From positions 1 to 6,234 of the forward strand of contig CALCDN010000246.1 in assembly GCA_937900755.1 (NCBI GenBank): a stretch of 6,234 bases of DNA, read 5' to 3'. The position numbers and the translations under genes were made by a program. Below the pieces are notes generated by a model. It had not been told where the DNA came from. It saw only the letters and a program-made list of their open reading frames with translations, and made no database searches. The DNA is from an uncultured Acetobacter sp. Its GTDB lineage: Bacteria; Pseudomonadota; Alphaproteobacteria; Acetobacterales; Acetobacteraceae. Numbering within the stretch: position 1 is the stretch's first letter; each line of letters opens with the position of its first letter. Positions 1 to 6,120 of the stretch are shown in pieces.

Positions 1-409
1 ATGTCATGGTGCGGACTAGCTGGTCCGCGGGCGTGCTGCGAATAACCGCAAGCCTTCCCACCGGCACCATCAACGCCCCGCCTATGCCCTGTATCGTGCG
101 CATGGCGGCCAGGAACAGCAAGGAGTGGGCGGTGCCGCAAAAAATTGAACTGCCCACAAAAATGCAGATTGCCAGCATCAGGATCGTGCGGCTGCCCAGG
201 CGGTCGGCCAGTGCGCCAGATGCGGGAATGAAAATGGCCAGCCCTATAATATAGGACGTCAGGGCAACGGATGTGGCGACCGTATCCACATGCAGGCTGT
301 GAGCAATGGCTGGCAGGGCGGTTGCCAGAATGGTGCCATCAAGCTGTTCCATAAAAAACATGGAACCAACAATGAGCGCAGTCAGTTGTGTGGACGTCGG
401 AGAAGGCAT
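1..409 (-). CDS. MFS drug efflux transporter, DHA2 type (N-terminal 136 residues, runs off left edge)
   Basis: Inner-membrane proton-coupled exporter of the major facilitator superfamily; the substrate cannot be read from the sequence. My own translation of the minus strand begins MPSPTSTQLTALIVGSMFF. It shows a first membrane segment (about residues 9-36) ending in the LDGTILATALPAIA signature of DHA2 (14-helix) transporters. Motif A follows between helices 2 and 3 (G65, D69, R70, G72, R74), then a motif B-like RTIQGIGGALMVPVGRL stretch at 104-120. The last stretch closely resembles the E. coli MdtD/HsrA group from memory, so an MdtD-like exporter is the best guess. The start is well defined: an in-frame TGA lies three codons upstream of the ATG, although the ribosome site there is weak. 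The gene is divergent from the CsbD-like gene, with a 112-base gap. About two thirds of the protein lies outside the window. Confidence 0.9.
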   Translation of the reverse strand, partial: MPSPTSTQLTALIVGSMFFMEQLDGTILATALPAIAHSLHVDTVATSVALTSYIIGLAIFIPASGALADRLGSRTILMLAICIFVGSSIFCGTAHSLLFLAAMRTIQGIGGALMVPVGRLAVIRSTPADQLVRTMT

Positions 410-485
410 GCCTAGTCAGAGACGCGTTTTTGCGGTCTGATGCAACAGGCGATCGTGCAGATCTCCGGTCGCTCTCATGCGCGGG

Positions 486-499
486 CCATTACAAAATGG
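486..499 (+). repeat. Small inverted repeat just upstream of the CsbD-like gene
   Basis: CCATT (486-490) and AATGG (495-499) form a five-base stem with a four-base loop. It ends six bases before the AAAAGGAG ribosome site of the downstream gene. It could be a minor leader hairpin or an operator half, or chance. It lies in the 410-521 gap between the two divergent genes. I could not identify a convincing promoter for either gene in that gap. Confidence 0.25.
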
Positions 500-521
500 T
501 TCAGAAAAGGAGAAAGTCGTC

Positions 522-827
522 ATGGCTAAAGATAAAATCGACACTATCGAAAACAAGGTTGAAGCCAAGGTCAGGGACGTTCGGGGACATGTCAAGGATG
601 CCGCTGGCGGCCTGACCGGTGATATCGGCCTTCAGGCGGATGGAAAGTTCGACCAGTTCGCAGGGCATGTGCAGGAAGATTTTGCCGACCTGTACGAGGA
701 AGGGGAAAGCGCTGTGGAAAAAGCGGTGACCTTTGTGCGTGACAAACCTTTGCTTTCTCTGGGAATTGTCTCGATCGTGGGGCTCCTTGTCGGCTGGCTT
801 TTCTTCCCCCGTCGCAGCCGCTCCTGA
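522..827 (+). CDS. CsbD-like stress protein with C-terminal membrane anchor
   Basis: Small (101 residues) predicted stress-response protein; the molecular function of CsbD-family proteins is unknown. The start is the ATG at 522, not the in-frame ATG at 477, because AAAAGGAG (505-512) sits nine bases before it. Residues about 5-53 follow the CsbD pattern: a charged amphipathic helix, then GLTGDIGLQADGKFDQFAG, then a second helix. The last third differs from plain CsbD: a VRDKP motif at about 72-76, a single hydrophobic segment (LLSLGIVSIVGLLVGWLFF) and a basic PRRSRS tail. That is the layout of ElaB/YqjD/DUF883 membrane-anchored proteins. I infer an inner-membrane protein with its soluble part in the cytoplasm. 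It is monocistronic as far as can be seen and divergent from the efflux gene. General-stress or stationary-phase control would be typical but is not shown here. Confidence 0.85.
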   Translation: MAKDKIDTIENKVEAKVRDVRGHVKDAAGGLTGDIGLQADGKFDQFAGHVQEDFADLYEEGESAVEKAVTFVRDKPLLSLGIVSIVGLLVGWLFFPRRSRS

Positions 828-839
828 AAAATCATTTGA

Positions 840-860
840 CCGGGACTCTTGCGCTCCCGG
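840..860. repeat. Inverted repeat between the CsbD-like gene and rnhB; possible weak terminator or promoter element
   Basis: CCGGGA (840-845) and TCCCGG (855-860) form a six-base GC-rich stem with a nine-base loop, starting 13 bases after the stop of the CsbD-like gene. It is followed by GTAAAAAAA, an A-run rather than a T-run, so it is not a canonical plus-strand intrinsic terminator. A TTGACC that resembles a -35 box (836-841) overlaps its left arm, but no good -10 lies 16-18 bases downstream; GTAAAA at 861-866 is 19 bases away. One GANTC site (844-848) lies in the left arm and loop. Whether this ends one transcript or starts the next is open. Confidence 0.4.
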
Positions 861-926
861 GTAAAAAAATGCTTTTCCTTCCCTACGGAGTCGCGATTGC
901 AGCGACTCGGTAATTTTAACCGAGTC
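844..926. promoter_or_regulatory. Cluster of four GANTC (CcrM) sites in the rnhB-ccrM leader
   Basis: GANTC occurs at 844-848, 888-892, 904-908 and 922-926, all between the CsbD-like gene and the rnhB start. I found only three others in the window by eye (1100, 3191 and 3731, all inside genes). GANTC is the recognition sequence of CcrM, which is encoded by the second gene of the downstream operon. In Caulobacter, the methylation state of GANTC sites near the ccrM promoter helps shut off its transcription, and GcrA reads methylated GANTC at many promoters. I infer that this stretch is the autoregulatory region of the rnhB-ccrM unit. The sites are seen directly; the regulation is inference. Confidence 0.7.
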
Positions 927-929
927 GTT
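888..929 (+). promoter_or_regulatory. Two mutually exclusive hairpins in the rnhB leader
   Basis: GAGTCGC (888-894) pairs with GCGACTC (902-908), giving a perfect seven-base stem with a seven-base loop. The right arm of that stem is also the left arm of a second: CGACTCGGT (903-911) pairs with ACCGAGTCG (919-927), nine perfect bases with a seven-base loop, extendable by G902-U928 and A901-U929. Both cannot form at once. There is no T-run after 929, so a classic terminator/antiterminator switch is not shown. The arms are made of the GANTC sites, so the symmetry may instead serve DNA-binding proteins such as GcrA. It lies 24 bases before the rnhB ATG. Confidence 0.5.
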
Positions 930-952
930 TCAAGCGGACGAGAAGGGACACA

Positions 953-1582
953 ATGCCGGATTTCAGGCGTGAACAACAGCATGGCGGTCTGGTCGCCGGA
1001 GTGGATGAGGTGGGCCGTGGCCCGCTGGCCGGTCCGGTTGTGGCCGCCGCCGTGGTGTTCGCCTGCGGTGTGCCAGATGACCTTGCCGCCATTATTGATG
1101 ATTCCAAAAAATTAAAACCCGCCATGCGTGAGGCCATTGCCGAGCGCCTGCCCCATGTGCCCGGTGTGGCCATTGGCGTGGGGGCTGCCTCCACGGCGGA
1201 AATAGACCAGATCAACATCTACCATGCGTCCCACCTTGCCATGCGGCGCGCGGTTGCCCGCCTGCCGGTCAGGCCCGACCATGTGCTGGTTGATGGCAAC
1301 AAAATTCCAGATTTCGGGTGCAGTGCCGAGGCCATAGTGGGTGGGGACGGGGTCAGCCTGTCCATTGCCGCGGCCTCCATTGTGGCCAAGGTGGTGCGTG
1401 ACCGCATCATGGCGCGGCTGGATGTGCGCTGGCCCGACTATGGATGGGAAAAAAATGCAGGATACGGCACGGCGGTTCACCGTCAGGCCCTCATGCAGGC
1501 CGGTGTGACCCCACACCACAGAAAAACATTCGGCACAGTACGCCAGCAGTTGGAAAATTTGAAAACGGAGACCCGGGCATGA
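953..1582 (+). CDS. rnhB: Ribonuclease HII
   Basis: Cytoplasmic metal-dependent endonuclease that cuts the RNA strand of RNA-DNA hybrids. It starts ribonucleotide excision repair by nicking 5' of single ribonucleotides left in DNA. The 209-residue length is normal for bacterial RNase HII. The family signature AGVDEVGRGPLAGPVVAAAV begins at residue 15 and carries catalytic D18 and E19. The other two acidic residues are D114 in VDGN and D132 just before SIAAASIVAKVVRD, with the same 18-residue spacing as in E. coli. DDSKKL (49-54) and GYGTAVHRQAL (170-180) are further family motifs, so the enzyme should be active. The ATG at 953 has an AGAAGGGA ribosome site (941-948). Its stop overlaps the ccrM start (ATGA), so the two are co-transcribed and probably translationally coupled. 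The leader carries the GANTC cluster. Confidence 0.97.
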   Translation: MPDFRREQQHGGLVAGVDEVGRGPLAGPVVAAAVVFACGVPDDLAAIIDDSKKLKPAMREAIAERLPHVPGVAIGVGAASTAEIDQINIYHASHLAMRRAVARLPVRPDHVLVDGNKIPDFGCSAEAIVGGDGVSLSIAAASIVAKVVRDRIMARLDVRWPDYGWEKNAGYGTAVHRQALMQAGVTPHHRKTFGTVRQQLENLKTETRA

Positions 1583-2682
1583 GCGGCGCAAAGGCACTTT
1601 CCATGGACCTCCCTCTGGACCAGATCCTACGGGGTGAATGTGTGGAAACCATGCGGACCCTGCCTTCGGGGTCCGTGGACTGCATTTTTGCCGACCCACC
1701 CTATAACCTGCAACTCCGTGGTGAACTCCGCCGCCCCGATGACAGCATTGTGGACGGGGTGGATGACGACTGGGACAAGTTCTCCGACTTGCAGGAATAT
1801 GACCGCTTTACGCGGGAGTGGCTGAGCGAGGCCCGCCGCCTTTTGCACAAGGACGGAACAATCTGGGTTATTGGTTCGTACCATAACATTTTCCGTCTTG
1901 GCGCCATTCTGCAGGACCTTGGGTTCTGGATTTTGAATGATGTGGTCTGGCGCAAGTCCAACCCCATGCCCAACTTCCGGGGGCGGCGTTTCACCAATGC
2001 GCATGAGACGCTCATCTGGGCCGCACGCAGCCAGGAGAGCCGCTACCGCTTCAACTATCAGGCCATGAAGGCGCTCAATGATGACGTGCAGATGCGCTCG
2101 GACTGGTACCTGCCGCTATGCACGGGCAATGAGCGGCTGCGCAATGAACATGGGCTGAAGCTGCACCCCACCCAAAAGCCCGAAAGCCTGCTGCATCGTG
2201 TGCTGCTGGCTTCCACCGCGGTCAATGATGTGGTGCTTGACCCGTTCTCCGGTTCGGGTACCACAGCCGCCATGGCCCGCCGCCTGCGCCGCCACTTTGT
2301 GGGCATTGAGCGCCACCCGGACTATGTGGAGGCCGCCATGGCCCGCGTGGCCCGCGAAGTGCCCCTGGATGATGACGCCATACAGACCACGCAGGACAAG
2401 CGCGAAGCCCCAAGGGTGCCGTTTGGCAGTCTGGTAGAGCAGGGGGCTTTGGTGGCCGGTACGGTCCTGAGTGATAAAAAGCAGCGTATTCAGGCAACGG
2501 TTGCAGCCGATGGCACGCTGGTCAGCGGGGCCAAGCGTGGCTCAATCCATAAAATGGGCGCCATGCTGACCAACGCGCCATCGTGCAATGGCTGGACATT
2601 CTGGCATTTTGAGCGCGAAGGGGTCTTGCTGCCGCTGGACGTGCTGCGGCAGGAAAGCCTGGACGCCACAGCGGCCCAATAA
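1579..2682 (+). CDS. ccrM: CcrM, cell-cycle-regulated DNA adenine methyltransferase (GANTC)
   Basis: Orphan beta-class N6-adenine methyltransferase that transfers the methyl group of SAM to the A of GANTC. In alphaproteobacteria it restores full methylation after replication and so couples transcription to the cell cycle. The product has 367 residues (Caulobacter CcrM 358). Motif IV, DPPYNLQL (39-46), comes before motif I, DPFSGSGTT (221-229), the beta-class order. HPTQKPESLL (196-205) is also typical. After a variable linker (about 263-278) comes the CcrM-specific C-terminal DNA-binding domain, with GSIHK (321-325) and CNGWTFWH (336-343), the region that reads the target in Caulobacter CcrM. 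The start chosen is the ATG at 1579, overlapping the rnhB stop; the frame stays open further upstream inside rnhB, but that gives a non-family extension. M9 is a less likely alternative. No partner restriction enzyme is nearby, consistent with a regulatory role. Confidence 0.97.
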   Translation: MSGAKALSMDLPLDQILRGECVETMRTLPSGSVDCIFADPPYNLQLRGELRRPDDSIVDGVDDDWDKFSDLQEYDRFTREWLSEARRLLHKDGTIWVIGSYHNIFRLGAILQDLGFWILNDVVWRKSNPMPNFRGRRFTNAHETLIWAARSQESRYRFNYQAMKALNDDVQMRSDWYLPLCTGNERLRNEHGLKLHPTQKPESLLHRVLLASTAVNDVVLDPFSGSGTTAAMARRLRRHFVGIERHPDYVEAAMARVAREVPLDDDAIQTTQDKREAPRVPFGSLVEQGALVAGTVLSDKKQRIQATVAADGTLVSGAKRGSIHKMGAMLTNAPSCNGWTFWHFEREGVLLPLDVLRQESLDATAAQ

Positions 2683-2683
2683 C

Positions 2684-2699
2684 TCTTTTCCTGAAAAGA
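2684..2699. terminator. Symmetric hairpin between convergent ccrM and the ankyrin gene
   Basis: TCTTTTC (2684-2690) and GAAAAGA (2693-2699) are perfect inverted complements around a central CT, starting two bases after the ccrM stop codon. It is A/T-rich and T-runs are built into the arm on either strand, so it could act weakly in both directions between two genes that face each other. The stem is thermodynamically weak and the call is tentative. The whole intergenic gap is only 30 bases. Confidence 0.4.
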
Positions 2700-2712
2700 A
2701 ACTGGCAGGCGC

Positions 2713-3306
2713 TCAGCTGCCACCAAAGCCGAGAAAGCCGATGGAAGGCTGGGCAGCCCCGCCCGTGCGGTCATAGCGCGGGTCATGCGCCTTGCCTTTT
2801 GTCTCACCGTCCGCATCAGCGCTGCCCGCATCCATGTGCAGGGCGGAGGTGCTGACCGTTCCCACGCTGTCACTGCCCTGTGTGTTGCCTGAATTGCGCA
2901 GGGACAAAAGCAGGAAGGTAATGGGGTTACGGTTCAGGTCGATGGACATGTCAAGGGGTGTCTGCCCCAGAATGTTATGCCCGTTCAGGTCCGCACCACG
3001 GTTGACAGCATCACGCGCGGAGGAAACGCTTCCCCGGTTGATGGCTTCGAACAGGGCCACCGTGGGTTCTATGTCCTTGTTGGGGTGCCCGCCACCTTCG
3101 CCCGCTTCATCATCACTCCCTTCGGCTCCGGGAATGGCGGTGGGGGGAGCCGCATGTTTGGCGGCCTTGGCGCTTTCCGACTTTTCAGCCGATTCCGTTG
3201 CAGCGGCCTGATCTTCGGCTTCATCAGCAAATGCCGGAACCGCAACAAGCATGGCAAGGCTGCTGAAGAGCAGAGCGGAAGAAACAAGGCGTGGAAAACG
3301 GGTCAT
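2713..3306 (-). CDS. Exported ankyrin-repeat protein
   Basis: Predicted periplasmic or secreted protein of 197 residues, role unknown. The start chosen (ATG at 3306) gives a clean signal peptide: MTRFPR, a hydrophobic core at about 8-22, then VPAFA before a cleavage after A27. The 15-residue longer version from 3351 would bury that peptide. After cleavage comes an Ala/Glu/Lys/Gly-rich, low-complexity acidic linker (about 28-78). Roughly two ankyrin-type units follow at about 81-137: ALFEAINRGS, ARDAVNRGADLNGHNILGQT, PLDMSIDLNRN and ITFLLLSLRNSG. The disordered tail ends in GFLGFGGS. Two repeats is short for a stable ankyrin domain. The gene lies 69 bases downstream of the VWA gene on the same strand, separated by a probable terminator, so it may have its own promoter. 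It converges on ccrM. Confidence 0.8.
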   Translation of the reverse strand: MTRFPRLVSSALLFSSLAMLVAVPAFADEAEDQAAATESAEKSESAKAAKHAAPPTAIPGAEGSDDEAGEGGGHPNKDIEPTVALFEAINRGSVSSARDAVNRGADLNGHNILGQTPLDMSIDLNRNPITFLLLSLRNSGNTQGSDSVGTVSTSALHMDAGSADADGETKGKAHDPRYDRTGGAAQPSIGFLGFGGS

Positions 3307-3368
3307 TGTCTGTCCATCAATACAGGTAATCTTTAACCTATCACACCCCATGGGAGCGGAAAAGGCGG

Positions 3369-3383
3369 CCCGATCCTATCGGG
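3369..3383 (-). terminator. Probable intrinsic terminator overlapping the stop codon of the VWA gene
   Basis: On the minus strand CCCGAT, AGG, ATCGGG forms a six-base stem with a three-base loop. It is followed after CCGCC by a short CTTTTCC run. The TAG stop of the VWA/glutaminase-fold gene (3376-3378) is inside the hairpin, straddling the left arm and loop. The position suits the end of the DUF4159/VWA transcript before the ankyrin gene. The U-run is short, so read-through is likely. Confidence 0.45.
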
Positions 3384-5526
3384 TGCGGCCTTCGCGCCAC
3401 CACCCGGCAAACAGCAGCGCCAGAGCCAGCACCATGGCAAGGGGGGCTGGCAGGAGGGGAATGGGGGTCCTGCCCGTGACCAGGTGCGCGTTACGCTGGG
3501 CAAAAGCCAGCCAGTCCGCCCCATGCAGCGCACCGGAGGCAGCCAGCCCGGGTGTGGGGGTTCGCATGCTGGCCGTGCTGTCCCCCAGCCAGAAAACGCC
3601 GCCCCCGGTCATTCTGGCCATGTCCGCCACACGGGTTGCGGTCGCGCGCAGGTCGGCCATTTCAAGAGTGTTGTCCTGTTCTGGAGCAGCGTAGGTCGTG
3701 TGCGTGCCATCGGTAATGCGCCAGATACCGGATTCCGTTATGGGCACATGGGCTGTCTGCGTGCCTTCATCGCCACCTGTGCGCAGGGGCACGGTGCTGC
3801 TCTCCCCTGAAGGGGACGTCAGCGTTATGGTGGCAGCAGCAGGCGCGCCAATGCTGTGGCGGGTTATATTGAGTGTGCCGGGCGTCATGCTGGCCGTAAG
3901 CTGTTCTTCCTCCAGTTCCGGCTCCTTCATCAGCCAGTGCGAAATACGGCGGAGCAGTTCGGCCTGTGGGCCGCCGCCATCCTCCCCGCGTGACCAGAGC
4001 CATATCTGGTCGGACAGGAGGAGTGCGATCCGCCCCTGTTCAACCCGGTCCAGCACCAGCAGGGGGCTGTTGTCCGGCCCGTTCATCAGCACTTCGCCGT
4101 GGGTGTTATCGGGGTGCAGGGCACGGTACCACGGGCCCCACAGGCCGGGTACGGCCGTGGGGCTGTTCAGGTCCGTACCGGCCTTTGGCGCACCGGGAAG
4201 CGATGCCGTGACCGGATGCCTGCGCCCGGTGTCGGTCAGGGTGGGGCGGAAGCGGCTGACAAGCATGCTGCTCTGGTCGGGGGCAACATGGGCGGGCAGC
4301 ACATCGCCCACCGGCGTGTCCTGCAAGGAGCCGGGACCAATGAATTCCGGCCCCGCGGTCAGGAGCAGGCCGCCGCCACGGCGCACAAAGCTGGCAATGT
4401 TTTCCAGGTAGCTGTGTGGCAGAATATGCCTGTTTTCAAAACCATCCAGAATGATCAGGTCAAACTGGTTGATTTTTTCCTGGAACAGTTCGCGCACGGG
4501 AAAAGCAATCAGCGCGAGGTCGGACAATGGGGTGCCATCGTCCTTTTCAGGTGGCCGCAGGATGGTGAAGTGGATCAGGTCCACGGAAGGGTCGGCCTTG
4601 AGCAGCCTGCGCCAGACCCGTTCGCCCTGGTTGGGGGTGCCAGAAATCAGCAGGACCTTCAGCCTGTCCCGTATGCCGGTAATGTGGGCCACGGTCTGGT
4701 TGTTCAACTGTGACGTCTCCCCTGGCAGGGGGGAGACGGACAGGCTGACCAGCAACGGCCCCGGTTGGGTGACCGGGACAGTAATATCCTGTGCGGTACC
4801 ACTCACAACCGGGATCTGCCGCGCCTCTTCCCCATTGACCCGAACACTCAGCTCCGCAGGGGTGCCCGCCTGCGTGCCCGGTCCCATGTCATCCACCTGC
4901 ACGCGCAGGTTGGCGGTCTGGCCGGCAATGGCGTAGGGGGGAGCTTGCAGAACACTCAGCTTGCGGTCTTTTTCCTCCCCGCTTGCACTGAGCAGAATAT
5001 GCAGGGGCAGCGTTGCACGGCTGCCGTTCTCCTCCACAGGGCGCAGGCGCTCGGGTATGGAGGTGGGAACATCGGCAATCTCGCCATCCGTCACCATCAT
5101 GGCCCCGGCAAACTGGGCGGCGGGAATATCGGCCGCCGCCTGGTCCAGCGCATCAAACAGTCTTGTGCCGTCATGGGCGTTCGCGCGCACGGTCACGGTG
5201 CGTATGGTCAGCCCATCCACCTTGGCCTGGGCCAGTGCGTCGGCTGCCTGCCGGGCAATGGCCGCGCGCTGGCCAAGCGCCATGGAGGGGGACTGGTCCA
5301 CCACCAGCAGGGCGGTCTGGGGGAGTGTGCGCCGCTGCTCATGGTAGCGCTGCGGCCCGGCCAGCCACAGCAGGACCACGCCCATGGCGCACAGGCGCAA
5401 GGTGGCGCCCCTGGCGCGGCTGAACAGCCCCCACCCGAACAGGGCCACGGCCATGAGGCCCAGCAAGGCCAGCAGCCACAGCGGCAGCAGGGGCGCCAAC
5501 CCGATGGAGGTCAGGGAGGTGGTCAT
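3376..5526 (-). CDS. Membrane protein with VWA-like MIDAS and class I glutamine amidotransferase-like fold
   Basis: Inner-membrane protein of 716 residues and unknown molecular role, of the kind found beside DUF4159 proteins in alphaproteobacterial MoxR/DUF58 clusters. Two N-terminal membrane segments (about 11-33 and 44-57) are followed by a von Willebrand A-like domain (about 70-180). Its metal site looks complete: D77-Q-S79-P-S81, T121 and D147 in VTDGE. A beta-rich stretch (about 190-285) then leads to a glutaminase-like Rossmann domain: LKVLLISGTPNQ (289-300), FDLIILDGFEN (355-365) and FVRRGGGLLLTAGPEF (380-395). I see no catalytic cysteine in it, so a binding rather than enzymatic role is likely. 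A further beta-rich region (about 540-615) precedes a C-terminal membrane helix (about 690-710) and a basic tail. The start overlaps the upstream DUF4159 stop (ATGA) and has GGAGGA at 5533-5538. Translational coupling with DUF4159 is likely. Confidence 0.85.
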   Translation of the reverse strand: MTTSLTSIGLAPLLPLWLLALLGLMAVALFGWGLFSRARGATLRLCAMGVVLLWLAGPQRYHEQRRTLPQTALLVVDQSPSMALGQRAAIARQAADALAQAKVDGLTIRTVTVRANAHDGTRLFDALDQAAADIPAAQFAGAMMVTDGEIADVPTSIPERLRPVEENGSRATLPLHILLSASGEEKDRKLSVLQAPPYAIAGQTANLRVQVDDMGPGTQAGTPAELSVRVNGEEARQIPVVSGTAQDITVPVTQPGPLLVSLSVSPLPGETSQLNNQTVAHITGIRDRLKVLLISGTPNQGERVWRRLLKADPSVDLIHFTILRPPEKDDGTPLSDLALIAFPVRELFQEKINQFDLIILDGFENRHILPHSYLENIASFVRRGGGLLLTAGPEFIGPGSLQDTPVGDVLPAHVAPDQSSMLVSRFRPTLTDTGRRHPVTASLPGAPKAGTDLNSPTAVPGLWGPWYRALHPDNTHGEVLMNGPDNSPLLVLDRVEQGRIALLLSDQIWLWSRGEDGGGPQAELLRRISHWLMKEPELEEEQLTASMTPGTLNITRHSIGAPAAATITLTSPSGESSTVPLRTGGDEGTQTAHVPITESGIWRITDGTHTTYAAPEQDNTLEMADLRATATRVADMARMTGGGVFWLGDSTASMRTPTPGLAASGALHGADWLAFAQRNAHLVTGRTPIPLLPAPLAMVLALALLFAGWWREGRTR

Positions 5527-6120
5527 GGTTTGTCCTCCAGCCGTTTGAGCAGCATGGGAACATGCACCTGATCAGCCTTGTAGCTGCCCGTCAGGGCGTA
5601 AATCACGGTGTTCAGCCCGAACCGGTAAGCCTGTAGTCGCTGCTCGCTTCCGCCGGGAATAACGGCAAAAGGCGTGTTGCCCGCACTGTCCACCGCCCAT
5701 GCGTGCGCCCAGTCCGCCGAGCCGATAATAACCGGGCTTACATCATCATTTTCGGCGTCCCCTTCCTTGGCGACCCATATGGGCTGGCCCGCGTACCGGC
5801 CGGGAAAGTCGTGCAGAAGGTAAAAGGTATGGGCCAGCAGGTGGTGGTCGGTCATGACCACAAGTGGTGGCACCACAAGCCCGGCTGTCACCCGGCGCAG
5901 GGCCGCACTTGTGCCCGGCGCATCTGCGGTAAACGTGGCGTCGTCGGAACTGGCGCCCCCGTCCTGGCCCTGCGTGTCAATCAGCAGAATACCGCCATGC
6001 GCCATAAAGGTGTTCAGGGCTGCCGTCATGGCTGGTGTCGTGGTGGCGTCCGCCGTGATCGGCCAATACAGCAAGGGGTAATAGCTCAGGTCATCCGTGC
6101 CGGGGTGGACGGCGTCCGGG
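5523..6120 (-). CDS. DUF4159 domain protein, C-terminal part (5' end missing)
   Basis: C-terminal domain of a DUF4159 protein. In alphaproteobacteria such proteins usually exceed 900 residues, with an N-terminal BatA-like membrane part that would lie beyond the right edge. Supported residues begin around DAVHPGTDDLSYYPLLYWPI and run through FMAHGGILLIDT, the mid-domain PGRYAGQPIWV, and the characteristic end YALTGSYKADQVHVPMLLKRL. The fold is thought to resemble glutamine amidotransferases; function is unknown. The frame is open to an ATG at 6176, but residues upstream of about 6120 are read antisense from an inverted copy of this same gene. The real start is therefore not in the window, and 6120 is my estimate of where authentic sequence ends. 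The stop overlaps the start of the VWA gene, indicating one operon. Confidence 0.85.
5952..6065. repeat. Left arm of a 114-base inverted repeat
   Basis: This stretch is the reverse complement of 6121-6234 with 110 of 114 positions identical. Differences lie at 5975, 6021, 6036 and 6060 of this arm. It sits inside the DUF4159 coding region and reads as normal family sequence, so I take this arm as the original. Homology on the inner side ends sharply at 6065/6121 and is cut on the outer side by the window end. Confidence 0.95.

Noticed and set aside
13..26. Near-palindrome GGACTAGCTGGTCC
   Set aside because: It is imperfect (12 of 14) and lies in well-conserved MFS coding sequence, so chance is sufficient.
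362..387. EcfG-like promoter (GGAAC, 17 bases, AGTT) upstream of the CsbD-like gene
   Set aside because: The -10 part deviates from CGTT, the site is inside the divergent efflux gene and 134 bases from the start codon. A single match of this length is expected by chance.
477..521. Upstream ATG start for the CsbD-like gene
   Set aside because: No ribosome site precedes it and the extra residues do not fit the family. AAAAGGAG sits at correct spacing before the ATG at 522.
914..921. CtrA box in the ccrM leader
   Set aside because: Only one TTAA (916-919, in TTAACC) is present; there is no second TTAA seven bases away on either side. A half-site alone is not enough.
1444..1578. In-frame upstream extension of ccrM inside rnhB
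   Set aside because: It would add 45 residues unlike any CcrM, overlaps conserved rnhB coding sequence and has no ribosome site. The ATG at 1579 gives the normal family length.
4099..5571. Long plus-strand open frames (4099-4713, 4765-5571 and others) opposite the VWA gene
   Set aside because: They are antisense shadows of a GC-rich gene: rich in G, R, Q, H and P, no recognisable domain, no ribosome sites. The minus-strand protein has clear motifs throughout.
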